This document shows, piece by piece, positions 1 through 7,962 of a stretch of 64,000 bases of DNA. Both the position numbers and the translations under genes were made by a program. The stretch spans positions 1-64,000 of the forward strand of contig NZ_JOII01000039.1 of the NCBI RefSeq assembly GCF_000719955.1, written 5' to 3'. The notes under the pieces were generated by a model that saw only the letters and a list, made by a program, of their open reading frames with translations, was not told the DNA's origin and searched no databases. Position 1 is the first letter of the stretch; the number at the start of each line of letters is the position of its first letter. The stretch comes from Streptomyces albidoflavus (GTDB taxonomy: Bacteria > Actinomycetota > Actinomycetes > Streptomycetales > Streptomycetaceae).

Positions 1-225
1 GACCGTGGGGTGGGGTCGTGTCGGGGTGCCCCCGCAGCAAACTGCACACGAGGCAGCCATGCTCCAACTCACCCCGCACCATGCAGTTTGTGAGGAGGTG
101 CCCCGGCGCGGCCCCGCCCCACCCCCGTGCCGGAGGAACCGCGAATCCCTATAGCCCGGCCGGCGTTTGAGGCCAGTCAGTGACCGGCACGGTCGGGACG
201 GAGCCCGGCAACCAACAGCCCGGCC
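1..225 (+). repeat. Interspersed intergenic repeat, copy 1
   Basis: Gene-free stretch holding a repeat seen again at about 19035-19225 and, inverted and shorter, at 18785-18873. Its core is two arms, GCAAACTGCA near 37-46 and TGCAGTTTG near 83-91, that form an inverted repeat around about 36 variable bases. The core is flanked by GGGGTGCCCCCG on the left and GGAGGTGCCCCGG on the right. Downstream are two copies of the GCCCGGCCGGCG-TTGAGGCCAGT motif (about 156-180 and 218-241), which is also abundant at 18.1-19.3 kb. It looks like a non-coding, possibly MITE- or REP-like family; no transposase is nearby. Confidence 0.7.
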
Positions 226-378
226 GGCGCTTGAGGCCAGTTCGTGACCGGCGCGGGCGGCGCGAAGTCCAGGCCGGTTTCGCGCCACCTGGCGAACCGG
301 GCGCCCTTTCGCCCCAGGCGGCCCCTGCGCAGACTGGCGACGGCCGAGCGCACGCAAGGCGGGGACGGGGGACGACGC

Positions 379-1155
379 ATGGCGACGAAGCGCGGGGCCC
401 GACGCCCGGCACAACGGCGCCCCGCGCAGCGGAGGCCGGCCCGGAGGGGCACAGCCCGGCGGGGCGCAGCCCGGAGGCGCCCGGCACGCCGGGCAGCCCC
501 GCAGACCAGGACCAGGCTCGCCGCAGCTGCCGCCACGGCAGCCCTGCTGGCGACGACCTGGTCGACAATCTGGCCGTACGTCCTGGTGGCGGCCGCCACG
601 GGAGCCTCGGCCACAGCCCTGTGGTGGCTCCACCACACGGACCGCCTCCCCCGGCGCGGCAAGCCCCACCCCCACGAACCCACGGCGCTCCGCGCCGCGA
701 GCCTCGCCGAGGTCGACGCCCTGAGCTGGCGGGAGTTCGAGCACCACGTGGCCGCGCTCTGCCGCCGGGACGGCTGCCGCGACGTGGTCGTCACCGGCGG
801 CGCCGGCGACCTGGGCGCCGACGTCACCGCGACCCTCCCGGACGGCCGCCGCCTGGTGATCCAGTGCAAGCACTACGCCCCGCACCGGTACGTGCCCAGC
901 GGTGACATGCAGAAGTTCCTCGGCACGGCCTGGCTCCACCACCGCGCGGACGTCGCCGTCTTCGCGGCCACCTGCCCGTTCGGCAAGGCCGCCCTCGCCC
1001 TCGCCGCGGAACACCGCATCACCGCCGTCCACCGCGACCTGCTCGGCCTGTGGAACTCCGGCACCCCGCTGACCGCCCTCCTCGCCGTCGGCGGCGCGGG
1101 CCAGGGCGACGCCGCCCACCGGCGCCGGTGGCGCGAGACGTACGGGCGCGGGTGA
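379..1155 (+). CDS. Membrane-anchored Mrr-type restriction endonuclease-like protein
   Basis: 258 residues. Residues 1-45 are very Arg/Ala/Pro-rich with short tandem repeats (AQRRP, ARRG). Residues about 48-85 hold two hydrophobic segments, and from about 115 to the end is an Mrr-catalytic-like fold. The likely active-site elements are Asp148 in GDLGADV and the Gln162-x-Lys164 pair in the strand VIQCKHY, the Q-x-K variant common in Mrr_cat proteins. Mrr-family enzymes cleave modified or foreign DNA; many Streptomyces paralogues have membrane anchors and unknown roles. I chose the ATG at 379 because a GGGGGA ribosome-binding site precedes it; an in-frame upstream start at 244 would only add basic low-complexity sequence overlapping the repeat. 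It stands alone, with a convergent small gene downstream. Confidence 0.75.
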   Translation: MATKRGARRPAQRRPAQRRPARRGTARRGAARRRPARRAAPQTRTRLAAAAATAALLATTWSTIWPYVLVAAATGASATALWWLHHTDRLPRRGKPHPHEPTALRAASLAEVDALSWREFEHHVAALCRRDGCRDVVVTGGAGDLGADVTATLPDGRRLVIQCKHYAPHRYVPSGDMQKFLGTAWLHHRADVAVFAATCPFGKAALALAAEHRITAVHRDLLGLWNSGTPLTALLAVGGAGQGDAAHRRRWRETYGRG

Positions 1156-1188
1156 GGCGGCGGACCGCCCCGCCCGCGCCCGACGCGC

Positions 1189-1335
1189 CTATCCCCGCTT
1201 CTTGCGCCGGGGCCGCTGCCGGGGCGTCCACGTACCCCGGTGCAGCTGGCAGCGGGAGTAGCCGATCATGGCCGGTCTCCCGCAGGGTCTGCCTGTCGTC
1301 GTCTGCGTCGAGCCGCACTTCATCTGCTTGCCCAC
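1189..1335 (-). CDS. Small Cys/His-rich protein (putative zinc-binding)
   Basis: About 48 residues from a GTG at 1335 (GGAGGA lies about 9 nt upstream), or 44 from the ATG at 1323. The pattern Cys-x(10)-Cys with GRPCGRPAM, then SRCQLH, followed by a very basic tail (RQRPRRKKRG), resembles short proteins with the motif C..t..G.pC..pA..g..C..H that occur in phages and actinobacteria. It is probably a single Cys3His zinc knuckle with a nucleic-acid-binding tail. It converges with the Mrr-like gene and diverges from the AraC gene. It is real by pattern, but no function is known to me. Confidence 0.5.
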   Translation of the reverse strand: MGKQMKCGSTQTTTGRPCGRPAMIGYSRCQLHRGTWTPRQRPRRKKRG

Positions 1336-1528
1336 GCCTTCCGTCCTCCCTGTGCCGGTGTCGGGTGGATGTACCGGACCAGCCTGGTCCGAGGCCGGGC
1401 CCCGGGGCGGCGTAATCCACCAACCCGGCTGCATATCACCGCTGTTGGGCCGATACCGTCCGTACCCGCACAACCGGAGCCATCTGCTCCCCCGGCGCCC
1501 CCACTCCCGCCGTGGCATCATCCGAAGA

Positions 1529-2047
1529 ATGAGCACCAGCCCGCCCCCGGCGCCCCACCTGGGCGACCTCGCGCTCCTGCGGCGCGTCCGCGACCGGATC
1601 GACCGGGAGTACGCGCGGCCGCTGGACGTGGAGGCGCTGGCCCGGGGTGTGAACATGTCGGCGGGCCACCTCAGCCGGCAGTTCCGGCTGGCCTACGGCG
1701 AGCCGCCGTACTCGTACCTCATGACCCGGCGGATCGAGCGGGCGATGGCCCTGCTCCGGCGGGGCGACCTCAGTGTCACCGAGGTCTGCTTCGCGGTCGG
1801 CTGTTCCTCGCTCGGGACCTTCAGCAGCCGCTTCACCGAGCTGGTCGGGGTCCCGCCCAGCGTCTTCCGGGAGCGGCAGGACCTGGCCGGGCAGAACATC
1901 GAGGGGATGCCCGCGTGCGTGGCGAAGCAGGTGACCCGGCCGGTCAGGAAGGCCAGGCCGCCCCGGGGGAGCGCCCCCGGCGGGGAGGCGGCGGGCGGCG
2001 CGGAACCGGTCAGGAATCGAGAAGCGTGCACCGGGCGGCCCGCCTAG
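1529..2047 (+). CDS. AraC-family transcriptional regulator (DNA-binding domain only)
   Basis: 172 residues. Residues about 15-115 are a complete AraC/XylS double helix-turn-helix: first HTH around VEALARGVNMSAGHLSRQF, second around VTEVCFAVGCSSLGTFSSRF, followed by the usual GVPPS-x-FR. There is no N-terminal cupin or other sensor domain, only a charged, disordered C-terminal tail (about 125-172). It directly precedes a VOC protein and a UvrA-like ABC protein on the same strand, so it probably regulates them, as in other actinobacterial AraC-VOC pairs. A CATCAT hexamer ends 7 nt before the ATG, a weak match to a leaderless -10. The start is supported by conservation beginning soon after it. 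Confidence 0.85.
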   Translation: MSTSPPPAPHLGDLALLRRVRDRIDREYARPLDVEALARGVNMSAGHLSRQFRLAYGEPPYSYLMTRRIERAMALLRRGDLSVTEVCFAVGCSSLGTFSSRFTELVGVPPSVFRERQDLAGQNIEGMPACVAKQVTRPVRKARPPRGSAPGGEAAGGAEPVRNREACTGRPA

Positions 2048-2057
2048 CGTGAGTTCC
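2045..2057 (+). promoter_or_regulatory. Putative leaderless -10 element for the VOC gene
   Basis: TAGCGT at 2045-2050 is followed by exactly 7 nt and then ATG. The hexamer overlaps the stop codon of the AraC gene. TANNNT at this spacing predicts transcription starting at the start codon, which would make the VOC mRNA leaderless; no Shine-Dalgarno is visible. Inference from spacing. Confidence 0.45.
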
Positions 2058-2486
2058 ATGAGCGCCGAGAACCCCATGCACCTCACCGTCCACGCGAGCT
2101 TCCTCCCGCACAACGACCCGGAGGCCGCCCTCGCCTTCTACCGCGACCTCCTCGGCCTGGAGGTCCGCGACGACGTCGGCTACGGCGGCATGCGCTGGAT
2201 CACCGTCGGCCCGCCCGGAGGCGCCGGTTCCGCCATCGTCCTGCTGCCGCCGGGCGCCGACCCGGGCGTCACCGAGGACGAGCGCCGCACCATCGACGCG
2301 ATGATGGCCAAGGGCACCTATGGCGGCATCCTCCTGGCCACCCCCGACCTCACCACCACCTTCGAGAAGCTGGTCGCGGGCGACGCCGAGATCGTCCAGG
2401 AGCCCACCGACCAGCCCTACGGCGTCCGCGACTGCGCCGTACGCGACCCCGCGGGCAACCTCATCCGCATCCAGGAACGCCGCTGA
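2058..2486 (+). CDS. VOC-family (glyoxalase/bleomycin-resistance-like) protein
   Basis: 142 residues with the beta-alpha-beta-beta-beta vicinal oxygen chelate fold. The first module runs from VHASFLPHNDPEAALAFYRDLLGL and the second ends in the signature YGVRDCAVRDPAGNLIRIQE. His and Glu residues at the usual metal positions are plausible (His in the first strand, Glu in the last). VOC proteins act as glyoxalases, dioxygenases or antibiotic-binding proteins; the substrate cannot be read from sequence. It lies 10 bp after the AraC gene and 53 bp before the UvrA-like gene, so the trio reads as one detoxification or drug-resistance module. Confidence 0.85.
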   Translation: MSAENPMHLTVHASFLPHNDPEAALAFYRDLLGLEVRDDVGYGGMRWITVGPPGGAGSAIVLLPPGADPGVTEDERRTIDAMMAKGTYGGILLATPDLTTTFEKLVAGDAEIVQEPTDQPYGVRDCAVRDPAGNLIRIQERR

Positions 2487-2539
2487 CCGGCCGCCCGTAC
2501 CGCCAGCTCCGCATCGCCAGCCAGGGGAGAGACCAGACG

Positions 2540-4930
2540 ATGACCAGGGCCACGAGGCAGGACGCGCCGCCGGCCGCGCCGCACGCCGCCGACCACCACG
2601 ACCTGATCCGCGTGCACGGCGCGCGGGAGAACAACCTCAAGGACGTCAGCATCGAGATCCCCAAGCGCCGGCTCACGGTGTTCACGGGCGTCTCCGGTTC
2701 GGGCAAGAGCTCCCTGGTCTTCGACACCATCGCCGCCGAGTCGCAGCGGCTGATCAACGAGACGTACAGCGCCTTCCTGCAAGGCTTCATGCCGACGCTG
2801 GCCCGCCCCGAGGTCGACGTCCTGGAAGGGCTGACCACCGCGATCATCGTCGACCAGCAGCGGCTCGGCGCCGACCCCCGCTCCACCGTCGGCACCGCCA
2901 CCGACGCCAACGCGATGCTGCGCATCCTCTTCAGCCGCCTCGGCGACCCGCACATCGGCTCGCCCAACGCCTACTCCTTCAACGTCCCCTCGGTCCGCGC
3001 CCACGGCGCCATCACGGTCGAGCGCGGCAACGCCAAGACCGTCCGGCAGAGCTTCACCCGCACCGGCGGCATGTGCCCGCACTGCGAGGGCCGCGGCACC
3101 GTCTCCGACATCGACCTCACCCAGCTCTACGACGACTCCAAGTCGATCAGCGAGGGCGCCTTCACCATCCCCGGCTGGAAGTCCGACAGCTGGTGGACGG
3201 TCCGCCTCTACGCCGACTCCGGCTTCCTCGACCCCGACAAGCCCATCCGCGACTTCACCGAGCAGGAGATGCGGGACTTCCTGTACCGCGAGCCGACCAA
3301 GGTGAAGGTCGAGGGCACCAACCTCACCTACGAGGGGCTCATCCCCAAGATCCAGAAGTCCTTCCTCTCCAAGGACCGCGAGGGGATGCAGCCGCACATC
3401 CGCGCCTTCGTGGACCGGGCCGTCACCTTCACCGCCTGCCCCGAGTGCCAGGGCACCCGCCTCAGCGAGGCCGCCCGCTCCTCCCGAATCGGCGAGCTGA
3501 ACATCGCCGACGCCTGCGCCCTGCAGATCACCGACCTCGCCGACTGGGTCGCCACCCTGGACGAACCCTCGGTCGCGCCGCTGCTGGCCGCCCTGCGCCA
3601 CACCCTCGACTCCTTCGTGGAGATCGGCCTCGGCTACCTCTCGCTCGACCGGCCCGCCGGCACCCTCTCGGGCGGCGAGGCCCAGCGCGTCAAGATGATC
3701 CGCCACCTCGGCTCGTCCCTCACCGACGTCACGTACGTCTTCGACGAGCCCACCATCGGCCTCCACCCGCACGACATCGAGCGCATGAACGGCCTGCTGC
3801 TGCGGCTGCGCGACAAGGGCAACACCGTCCTCGTCGTCGAGCACAAGCCGGAGACCATCGCCATCGCCGACCACGTGGTCGACCTCGGCCCGGGGGCCGG
3901 CACCGGCGGCGGCACCATCTCCTTCGAGGGCACCGTCGCGGGGCTGCGCGCCTCCGACACCCTCACCGGCCGCCACCTCGACGACCGCGCCACCCTGAAG
4001 AAGCAGGTACGCAAGCCCACCGGAACCCTGGAGATCCGCGGCGCCGACCGCCACAACCTCCAGGACGTCGACGTCGACATCCCGCTCGGCGTCCTGACCG
4101 TGGTCACCGGCGTCGCCGGCTCCGGCAAGAGCAGCCTCATCCACGGCTCGATCCCCAGGAGCGACGAGGTCGTCTCCGTCGACCAGAGCCCCATCCGCGG
4201 CTCCCGCCGCTCCAACCCGGCCACCTACACCGGCCTCCTCGACCCGATCCGCAAGGCGTTCGCCAAGGCCAACGGCGTCAAGCCCGCCCTCTTCAGCGCC
4301 AACTCCGAGGGCGCCTGCCCCAACTGCAAGGGCGCCGGCGTCGTCTACACCGACCTCGGCATGATGGCCGGGGTCTCCGCCACCTGCGAGGAGTGCGACG
4401 GCAAGCGGTTCGAGGCGTCCGTCCTCGAACACCACCTCGGCGGCAAGGACATCAGCGAGGTCCTCGCCATGCCCGTCACCGAGGCCGAGGAGTTCTTCCG
4501 CGAGGGCGAGGCCCGCACCCCCGCCGCCCACCGCGTCCTCACCCGCCTCGCCGACGTCGGCCTCGGCTACCTCACCCTCGGCCAGCCCCTGACCACCCTC
4601 TCCGGCGGCGAACGCCAGCGCCTCAAGCTCGCCACCCACATGGCCGACAAGGGCGGCACCTACGTCCTGGACGAGCCCACCACCGGCCTCCACCTCGCCG
4701 ATGTCGACCAGCTCCTCGCCCTCCTCGACCGCCTCGTCGACTCCGGCAAGTCCGTCATCGTCATCGAACACCACCAGGCCGTCATGGCCCACGCCGACTG
4801 GATCATCGACCTGGGCCCCGGCGCCGGCCACGACGGCGGCCGCGTGGTCTTCGAAGGCACCCCGGCCGACCTGACCGAGAACCGCGGGACGGTCACGGGG
4901 GAGCATCTGGCGGCGTACGTCGGGGGGTGA
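2540..4930 (+). CDS. UvrA-like ABC-class ATPase, drug-resistance type (DrrC-like)
   Basis: 796 residues with two ABC ATPase halves. Walker A motifs are GVSGSGKSS (about 50-58) and GVAGSGKSS in the second half; signatures are [10 protein letters not shown] and [10 protein letters not shown]; Walker B motifs are [10 protein letters not shown] and [10 protein letters not shown]. Both halves carry CxxC zinc modules (CPHC, CPEC, CPNC, CEEC). It is shorter than canonical UvrA (about 950 residues) and matches the secondary UvrA class that includes DrrC of the daunorubicin producer, which protects against DNA-binding drugs. It is probably not the repair UvrA. The start is ATG with AGGGGAGA upstream. 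It is cytosolic and DNA-binding by family. Its VOC and AraC neighbours support a resistance role. Confidence 0.85.
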   Translation: MTRATRQDAPPAAPHAADHHDLIRVHGARENNLKDVSIEIPKRRLTVFTGVSGSGKSSLVFDTIAAESQRLINETYSAFLQGFMPTLARPEVDVLEGLTTAIIVDQQRLGADPRSTVGTATDANAMLRILFSRLGDPHIGSPNAYSFNVPSVRAHGAITVERGNAKTVRQSFTRTGGMCPHCEGRGTVSDIDLTQLYDDSKSISEGAFTIPGWKSDSWWTVRLYADSGFLDPDKPIRDFTEQEMRDFLYREPTKVKVEGTNLTYEGLIPKIQKSFLSKDREGMQPHIRAFVDRAVTFTACPECQGTRLSEAARSSRIGELNIADACALQITDLADWVATLDEPSVAPLLAALRHTLDSFVEIGLGYLSLDRPAGTLSGGEAQRVKMIRHLGSSLTDVTYVFDEPTIGLHPHDIERMNGLLLRLRDKGNTVLVVEHKPETIAIADHVVDLGPGAGTGGGTISFEGTVAGLRASDTLTGRHLDDRATLKKQVRKPTGTLEIRGADRHNLQDVDVDIPLGVLTVVTGVAGSGKSSLIHGSIPRSDEVVSVDQSPIRGSRRSNPATYTGLLDPIRKAFAKANGVKPALFSANSEGACPNCKGAGVVYTDLGMMAGVSATCEECDGKRFEASVLEHHLGGKDISEVLAMPVTEAEEFFREGEARTPAAHRVLTRLADVGLGYLTLGQPLTTLSGGERQRLKLATHMADKGGTYVLDEPTTGLHLADVDQLLALLDRLVDSGKSVIVIEHHQAVMAHADWIIDLGPGAGHDGGRVVFEGTPADLTENRGTVTGEHLAAYVGG

Positions 4931-5013
4931 GGCGCAGGGAGGCGCCCGGTGCGGTCCGGGGCGGTCCGGGTCCGCCCGGTGTCTTCCCATCGACCCCTCC
5001 CGCAGGCCCAACT

Positions 5014-5053
5014 CCCTTTTGCACCAAGGCCGTCCGGTCTTGGTGCAAAAGGG
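5014..5053. terminator. 15-bp perfect inverted repeat between the UvrA-like gene and the NTPase operon
   Basis: CCCTTTTGCACCAAG at 5014-5028, a 10-nt loop, then its exact reverse complement at 5039-5053. The stem is unusually AT-rich for this genome. It may be a terminator for the upstream gene (no clear U-tract follows) or an operator or antitermination structure for the operon that starts 60 bp later. Confidence 0.65.
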
Positions 5054-5113
5054 CTTTCAACGGCGCTCTCCCGGAGTACGATCCCGGAAAAATCGCTCCG
5101 CTGAGAGGCTCAT

Positions 5114-6676
5114 GTGGCCGGTACGCACAATCAGCAGGTTCTCGCCGAGCACAAGGCGAGGTTCGAGAACAGGGTCAGCGGAGGGCGGCAGTTCAACAAG
5201 CTGCTCCGCGAAATGGGAGCAGAGCCCAACAGGTTCGTCGAGGACCCGAGGGACGGGCGACGGTGGTGGATCTACATCACCATGCCCGAGAACGTCCGCG
5301 ACACCTTCGACCTGCACCTCGAGGTGCTGTGCCTGTCCGCGTCCTACGACCGGGTGGAGCCCCGCACGCTGGACACCATCGCCGAACGTCTGAGGAAGGG
5401 CGAAGCGCGCCTCGATCCGGATTTCGCGATCCTGCTCACCCCTGACGCAGGAGCGGAGAACCTGGTCCGCCGTCGGCGCGGCCAACTGCCCATCCTGACC
5501 ATCGACTCCTCGGAACTGCTGGGACACGGCGCCAGGATCGGTCTGAGGCAGCGCATCGCCCGGATCATGGTGACCCAGGATCACTACGATCTGACCAAGC
5601 CCATCACCGAGCCCGCGGCCTTCTACGGGCGCCGTACCGAGGTGCGCGACATCGATTTCGCCCTGGACCGGGGGCAGTCGGTGGGCATCTTCGGCCTGCG
5701 CAAGGCCGGCAAGACCTCCCTGCTCAACTTCGTGGAGAACCACCGCGCGGACAAGGACAGGCCCGTCGTCCGCCTGGACATAAGCGGCCTGACGGCAGAG
5801 ATGTTCCAGCTCAATCTGCTGCAGAAGTGCCACGAACTGCTGCGGGCCGGCGGGGCGCCGGCACCGCGCCTGGCGACGCTCACCCGGGACGGCCGGCCCA
5901 ACACCGCGGCGAGCCTCTCCACGTACTGGCTCAACGACCTGGACGCGCTGCTGGACGGGCTGCCCGGCCGGCTGGAGCTGTTCGTCGACGAGATCGACCA
6001 GGCATGGCCCGGCCGCTCCAACCTGGAGGAGGACGAGGCGAGGGCGCTCATGCGCTGCCTCATCCAGCTACGCGGGGTGGTGCAGCGTCGTGAGGCGGGA
6101 GGCAAGGAAGGGATCGGGCTCGTCTGCGCCGGTGTGGACCCGGCGATATTCGAGCGGCCGCTGCTGGACGGCAAGGACAACCTCCTCTACAAGTTCGTCC
6201 GCCTCTCCTTCCTGTCGCCCATGAAGAAGGACGAGATGCAGGAGATGGTCCGCAGCCTCGGCAAGCGGATGGGGCTGCGCTACCGGGACCACGAGACCAT
6301 CGACTTCCTCTACCACGAGTTCGGCGGCCACCCCCTGCTCACCCGTAAAGCGTGCTCGGCCGCGACGCGGAAGCGCCCCACGGACGAGATCCCCTGGCAC
6401 GTCACCCTCGAAGCGCTGCGGGAAGCCCTGGAGCAGAGGGGGCCCAACACCCCCCGGACGGAGGTGTCGGACGTCCTGGACTCGTTCACCGACTGGTTCG
6501 GGGACGAGGCGGCCATGCTGCCGCTGCTGTGGTCGAAGGACGAGAACGAGCAGCGTGACGCCCGCGAGTGGGCGGAGAGCGAGCCCGAGATGGCCGCCCA
6601 CCTGGTGCTTTACGGCATCACCGACGAGAAGTGGGCACCCCGCATCAACGCCATGCGTGACCTGGTGCTGAAGTGA
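5114..6676 (+). CDS. AAA/STAND-like NTPase with uncharacterised N-terminal domain (operon gene 1)
   Basis: 520 residues, soluble. Residues 1-150 are an alpha/beta domain I cannot place; it contains FDLHLEVLCLSASYD, DPDFAILLTPD and LPILTIDSSEL, a strand order reminiscent of restriction-endonuclease or TIR-like sensor folds but with no clear E-x-K site. Residues about 168-172 (FYGRR) begin a P-loop domain typical of STAND/AAA_35 ATPases, with Walker A GLRKAGKTS (194-202, Lys200), Walker B LELFVDEID (287-295) and a helical winged region after about 360. The GTG start at 5114 has GAGAGG upstream. Its stop overlaps the next start by 4 nt (GTGA), so the two products are translationally coupled and probably act together. 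Function unknown; a defence or signalling role is inference. Confidence 0.8.
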   Translation: MAGTHNQQVLAEHKARFENRVSGGRQFNKLLREMGAEPNRFVEDPRDGRRWWIYITMPENVRDTFDLHLEVLCLSASYDRVEPRTLDTIAERLRKGEARLDPDFAILLTPDAGAENLVRRRRGQLPILTIDSSELLGHGARIGLRQRIARIMVTQDHYDLTKPITEPAAFYGRRTEVRDIDFALDRGQSVGIFGLRKAGKTSLLNFVENHRADKDRPVVRLDISGLTAEMFQLNLLQKCHELLRAGGAPAPRLATLTRDGRPNTAASLSTYWLNDLDALLDGLPGRLELFVDEIDQAWPGRSNLEEDEARALMRCLIQLRGVVQRREAGGKEGIGLVCAGVDPAIFERPLLDGKDNLLYKFVRLSFLSPMKKDEMQEMVRSLGKRMGLRYRDHETIDFLYHEFGGHPLLTRKACSAATRKRPTDEIPWHVTLEALREALEQRGPNTPRTEVSDVLDSFTDWFGDEAAMLPLLWSKDENEQRDAREWAESEPEMAAHLVLYGITDEKWAPRINAMRDLVLK

Positions 6677-7950
6677 GCGCCGGGGGGCTGCTGCCCGCCC
6701 AGCGGAGCTGGGTGGCTCAGGTGTGCGAGCGGCTGACCGACGGTCAGACGGTGATCGTCCGGGGGATACCGGGGTCCGGCAAGACCGTGCTGCTGCAGGC
6801 GGTCGCCCGCGAACTGGGGCCGACCGGCGTGCTCACCTTCGGGCGCGACTACACCCCGGACAACCAGGCGGACCGGACGGCCACCTTCCAGGAAGGCGTC
6901 CTCCACTCCCTGAGCCGGTACGGGTCGGCTCAGCTGCTCTTCGACGACTACGCACACGCGCTGCGCAACCCCGAGGGCCTGCGCCTTCAACGGCAGTTGC
7001 TCCAGTTGCTGGTCGACGGCGAGTACGCGCTCGACATGGGAGCTTTACTCACCGGCCGCTGGGGGCGCAGCATGCACCTGGTCTCCAGGGGGTCGCCCTT
7101 GGTGGCACGCGCCCGGGTGGTGGCGCTGCCCCACCCCGGGAGCGCGGACTTCGAGGCGGTCGGCTGTGCCGGTTCGGCGGAGGCCGCGGAGGCGGTGGGC
7201 GGTAACGCGGCACTCCTGGCCAAAGTCGTCCCGGTTCTGGGCCGGGCCGCCCTGCACCAGGTGCGGGACTCCGCCCAGGCGCTCGTGGCCAAGTGGGTGG
7301 ACGACGTGCCCTGGGAGGCGGTGGCCTGGATCAAAGGGGTGGTGCGCGACGGCCCGGCGGCGCTGCCCGAGGACGACTCCGCGCTCGAGGCGCTGGCACC
7401 CTTGCTGGTGCCGGCCGCACGGCAGCCGGACGGGCTGCCACGCTACGGCGTGGTGGAAGCCTTGCGGACGGACGAGGGCCGGGCCGCGCTGGACGGTCGC
7501 GCGCCCACCTGGCCTTCGCGGCGGCAGGACTCCGTGAAGGCGTTCTGCGCGTACCTGTCGGGAGTCCCGGAGGCGGTATGGGTCGACCGTTACATGGCGG
7601 TGAAGCCGGCGGACCTCCTGCGCTTCGTCCAGGAAGTCCGGGGCGCCTGCTCCACGCGGTTGCGGCTGCTGGTCGCCAAGAACCGCAACGACATGTCGTT
7701 CACCGAGGCCGAAGCCGCCGCCTTCGCCCGTCACGACTGCACGGTCAGGGTCATGCTCCCGGGTGACCGCAGACTCCTCCACGACCGGCAGCTGGTCTTT
7801 CTCGGGAGCCTGGAGGGAGGAGTGGTGCTTCCGACAGCGCGGGTGCTGATGGGCCAGGACCTGCCGGGCTCCGCGGTCGCCGTGCGGGCCCGGAACCTCG
7901 ATCGGAAACTGATCCTCAACGTCTGGGAACGGGCCCGTCCCGTGAGCTGA
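6673..7950 (+). CDS. P-loop NTPase with PLD-like C-terminal region (operon gene 2)
   Basis: 425 residues. Residues 20-165 carry a P-loop NTPase core with Walker A GIPGSGKT (31-38), Walker B LLFDDY (88-93), then a presumed sensor strand ending in LLTGRW (125-130). Residues about 170-295 are helical. Residues about 300-415 resemble the truncated phospholipase-D-like domain seen at the C-terminus of many bacterial conflict proteins: a first strand VWVDRYM (compare IxIxDPY), then an LLHDRQLVF segment with His370-Asp371-Arg372, then a Gly-rich turn. I see only one such half, with no HxKxxxxD motif. It overlaps the preceding NTPase by 4 nt and has no family name I recognise. Possible effector subunit of a two-protein NTPase system; inference. 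Confidence 0.75.
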   Translation: MSAGGLLPAQRSWVAQVCERLTDGQTVIVRGIPGSGKTVLLQAVARELGPTGVLTFGRDYTPDNQADRTATFQEGVLHSLSRYGSAQLLFDDYAHALRNPEGLRLQRQLLQLLVDGEYALDMGALLTGRWGRSMHLVSRGSPLVARARVVALPHPGSADFEAVGCAGSAEAAEAVGGNAALLAKVVPVLGRAALHQVRDSAQALVAKWVDDVPWEAVAWIKGVVRDGPAALPEDDSALEALAPLLVPAARQPDGLPRYGVVEALRTDEGRAALDGRAPTWPSRRQDSVKAFCAYLSGVPEAVWVDRYMAVKPADLLRFVQEVRGACSTRLRLLVAKNRNDMSFTEAEAAAFARHDCTVRVMLPGDRRLLHDRQLVFLGSLEGGVVLPTARVLMGQDLPGSAVAVRARNLDRKLILNVWERARPVS

Positions 7951-7962
7951 GGCGCCACCCGG

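Noticed and set aside
180..905. Long open frames on both strands across the Mrr-like gene
   Set aside because: High-GC shadow frames: Arg/Pro-rich translations without family features; the Mrr-like frame carries the conserved domain.
2417..5011. 864-codon minus-strand frame opposite the UvrA-like gene
   Set aside because: Val/Gly/Ala-rich shadow of the ABC ATPase; no motifs, and the plus strand has complete Walker and zinc motifs.
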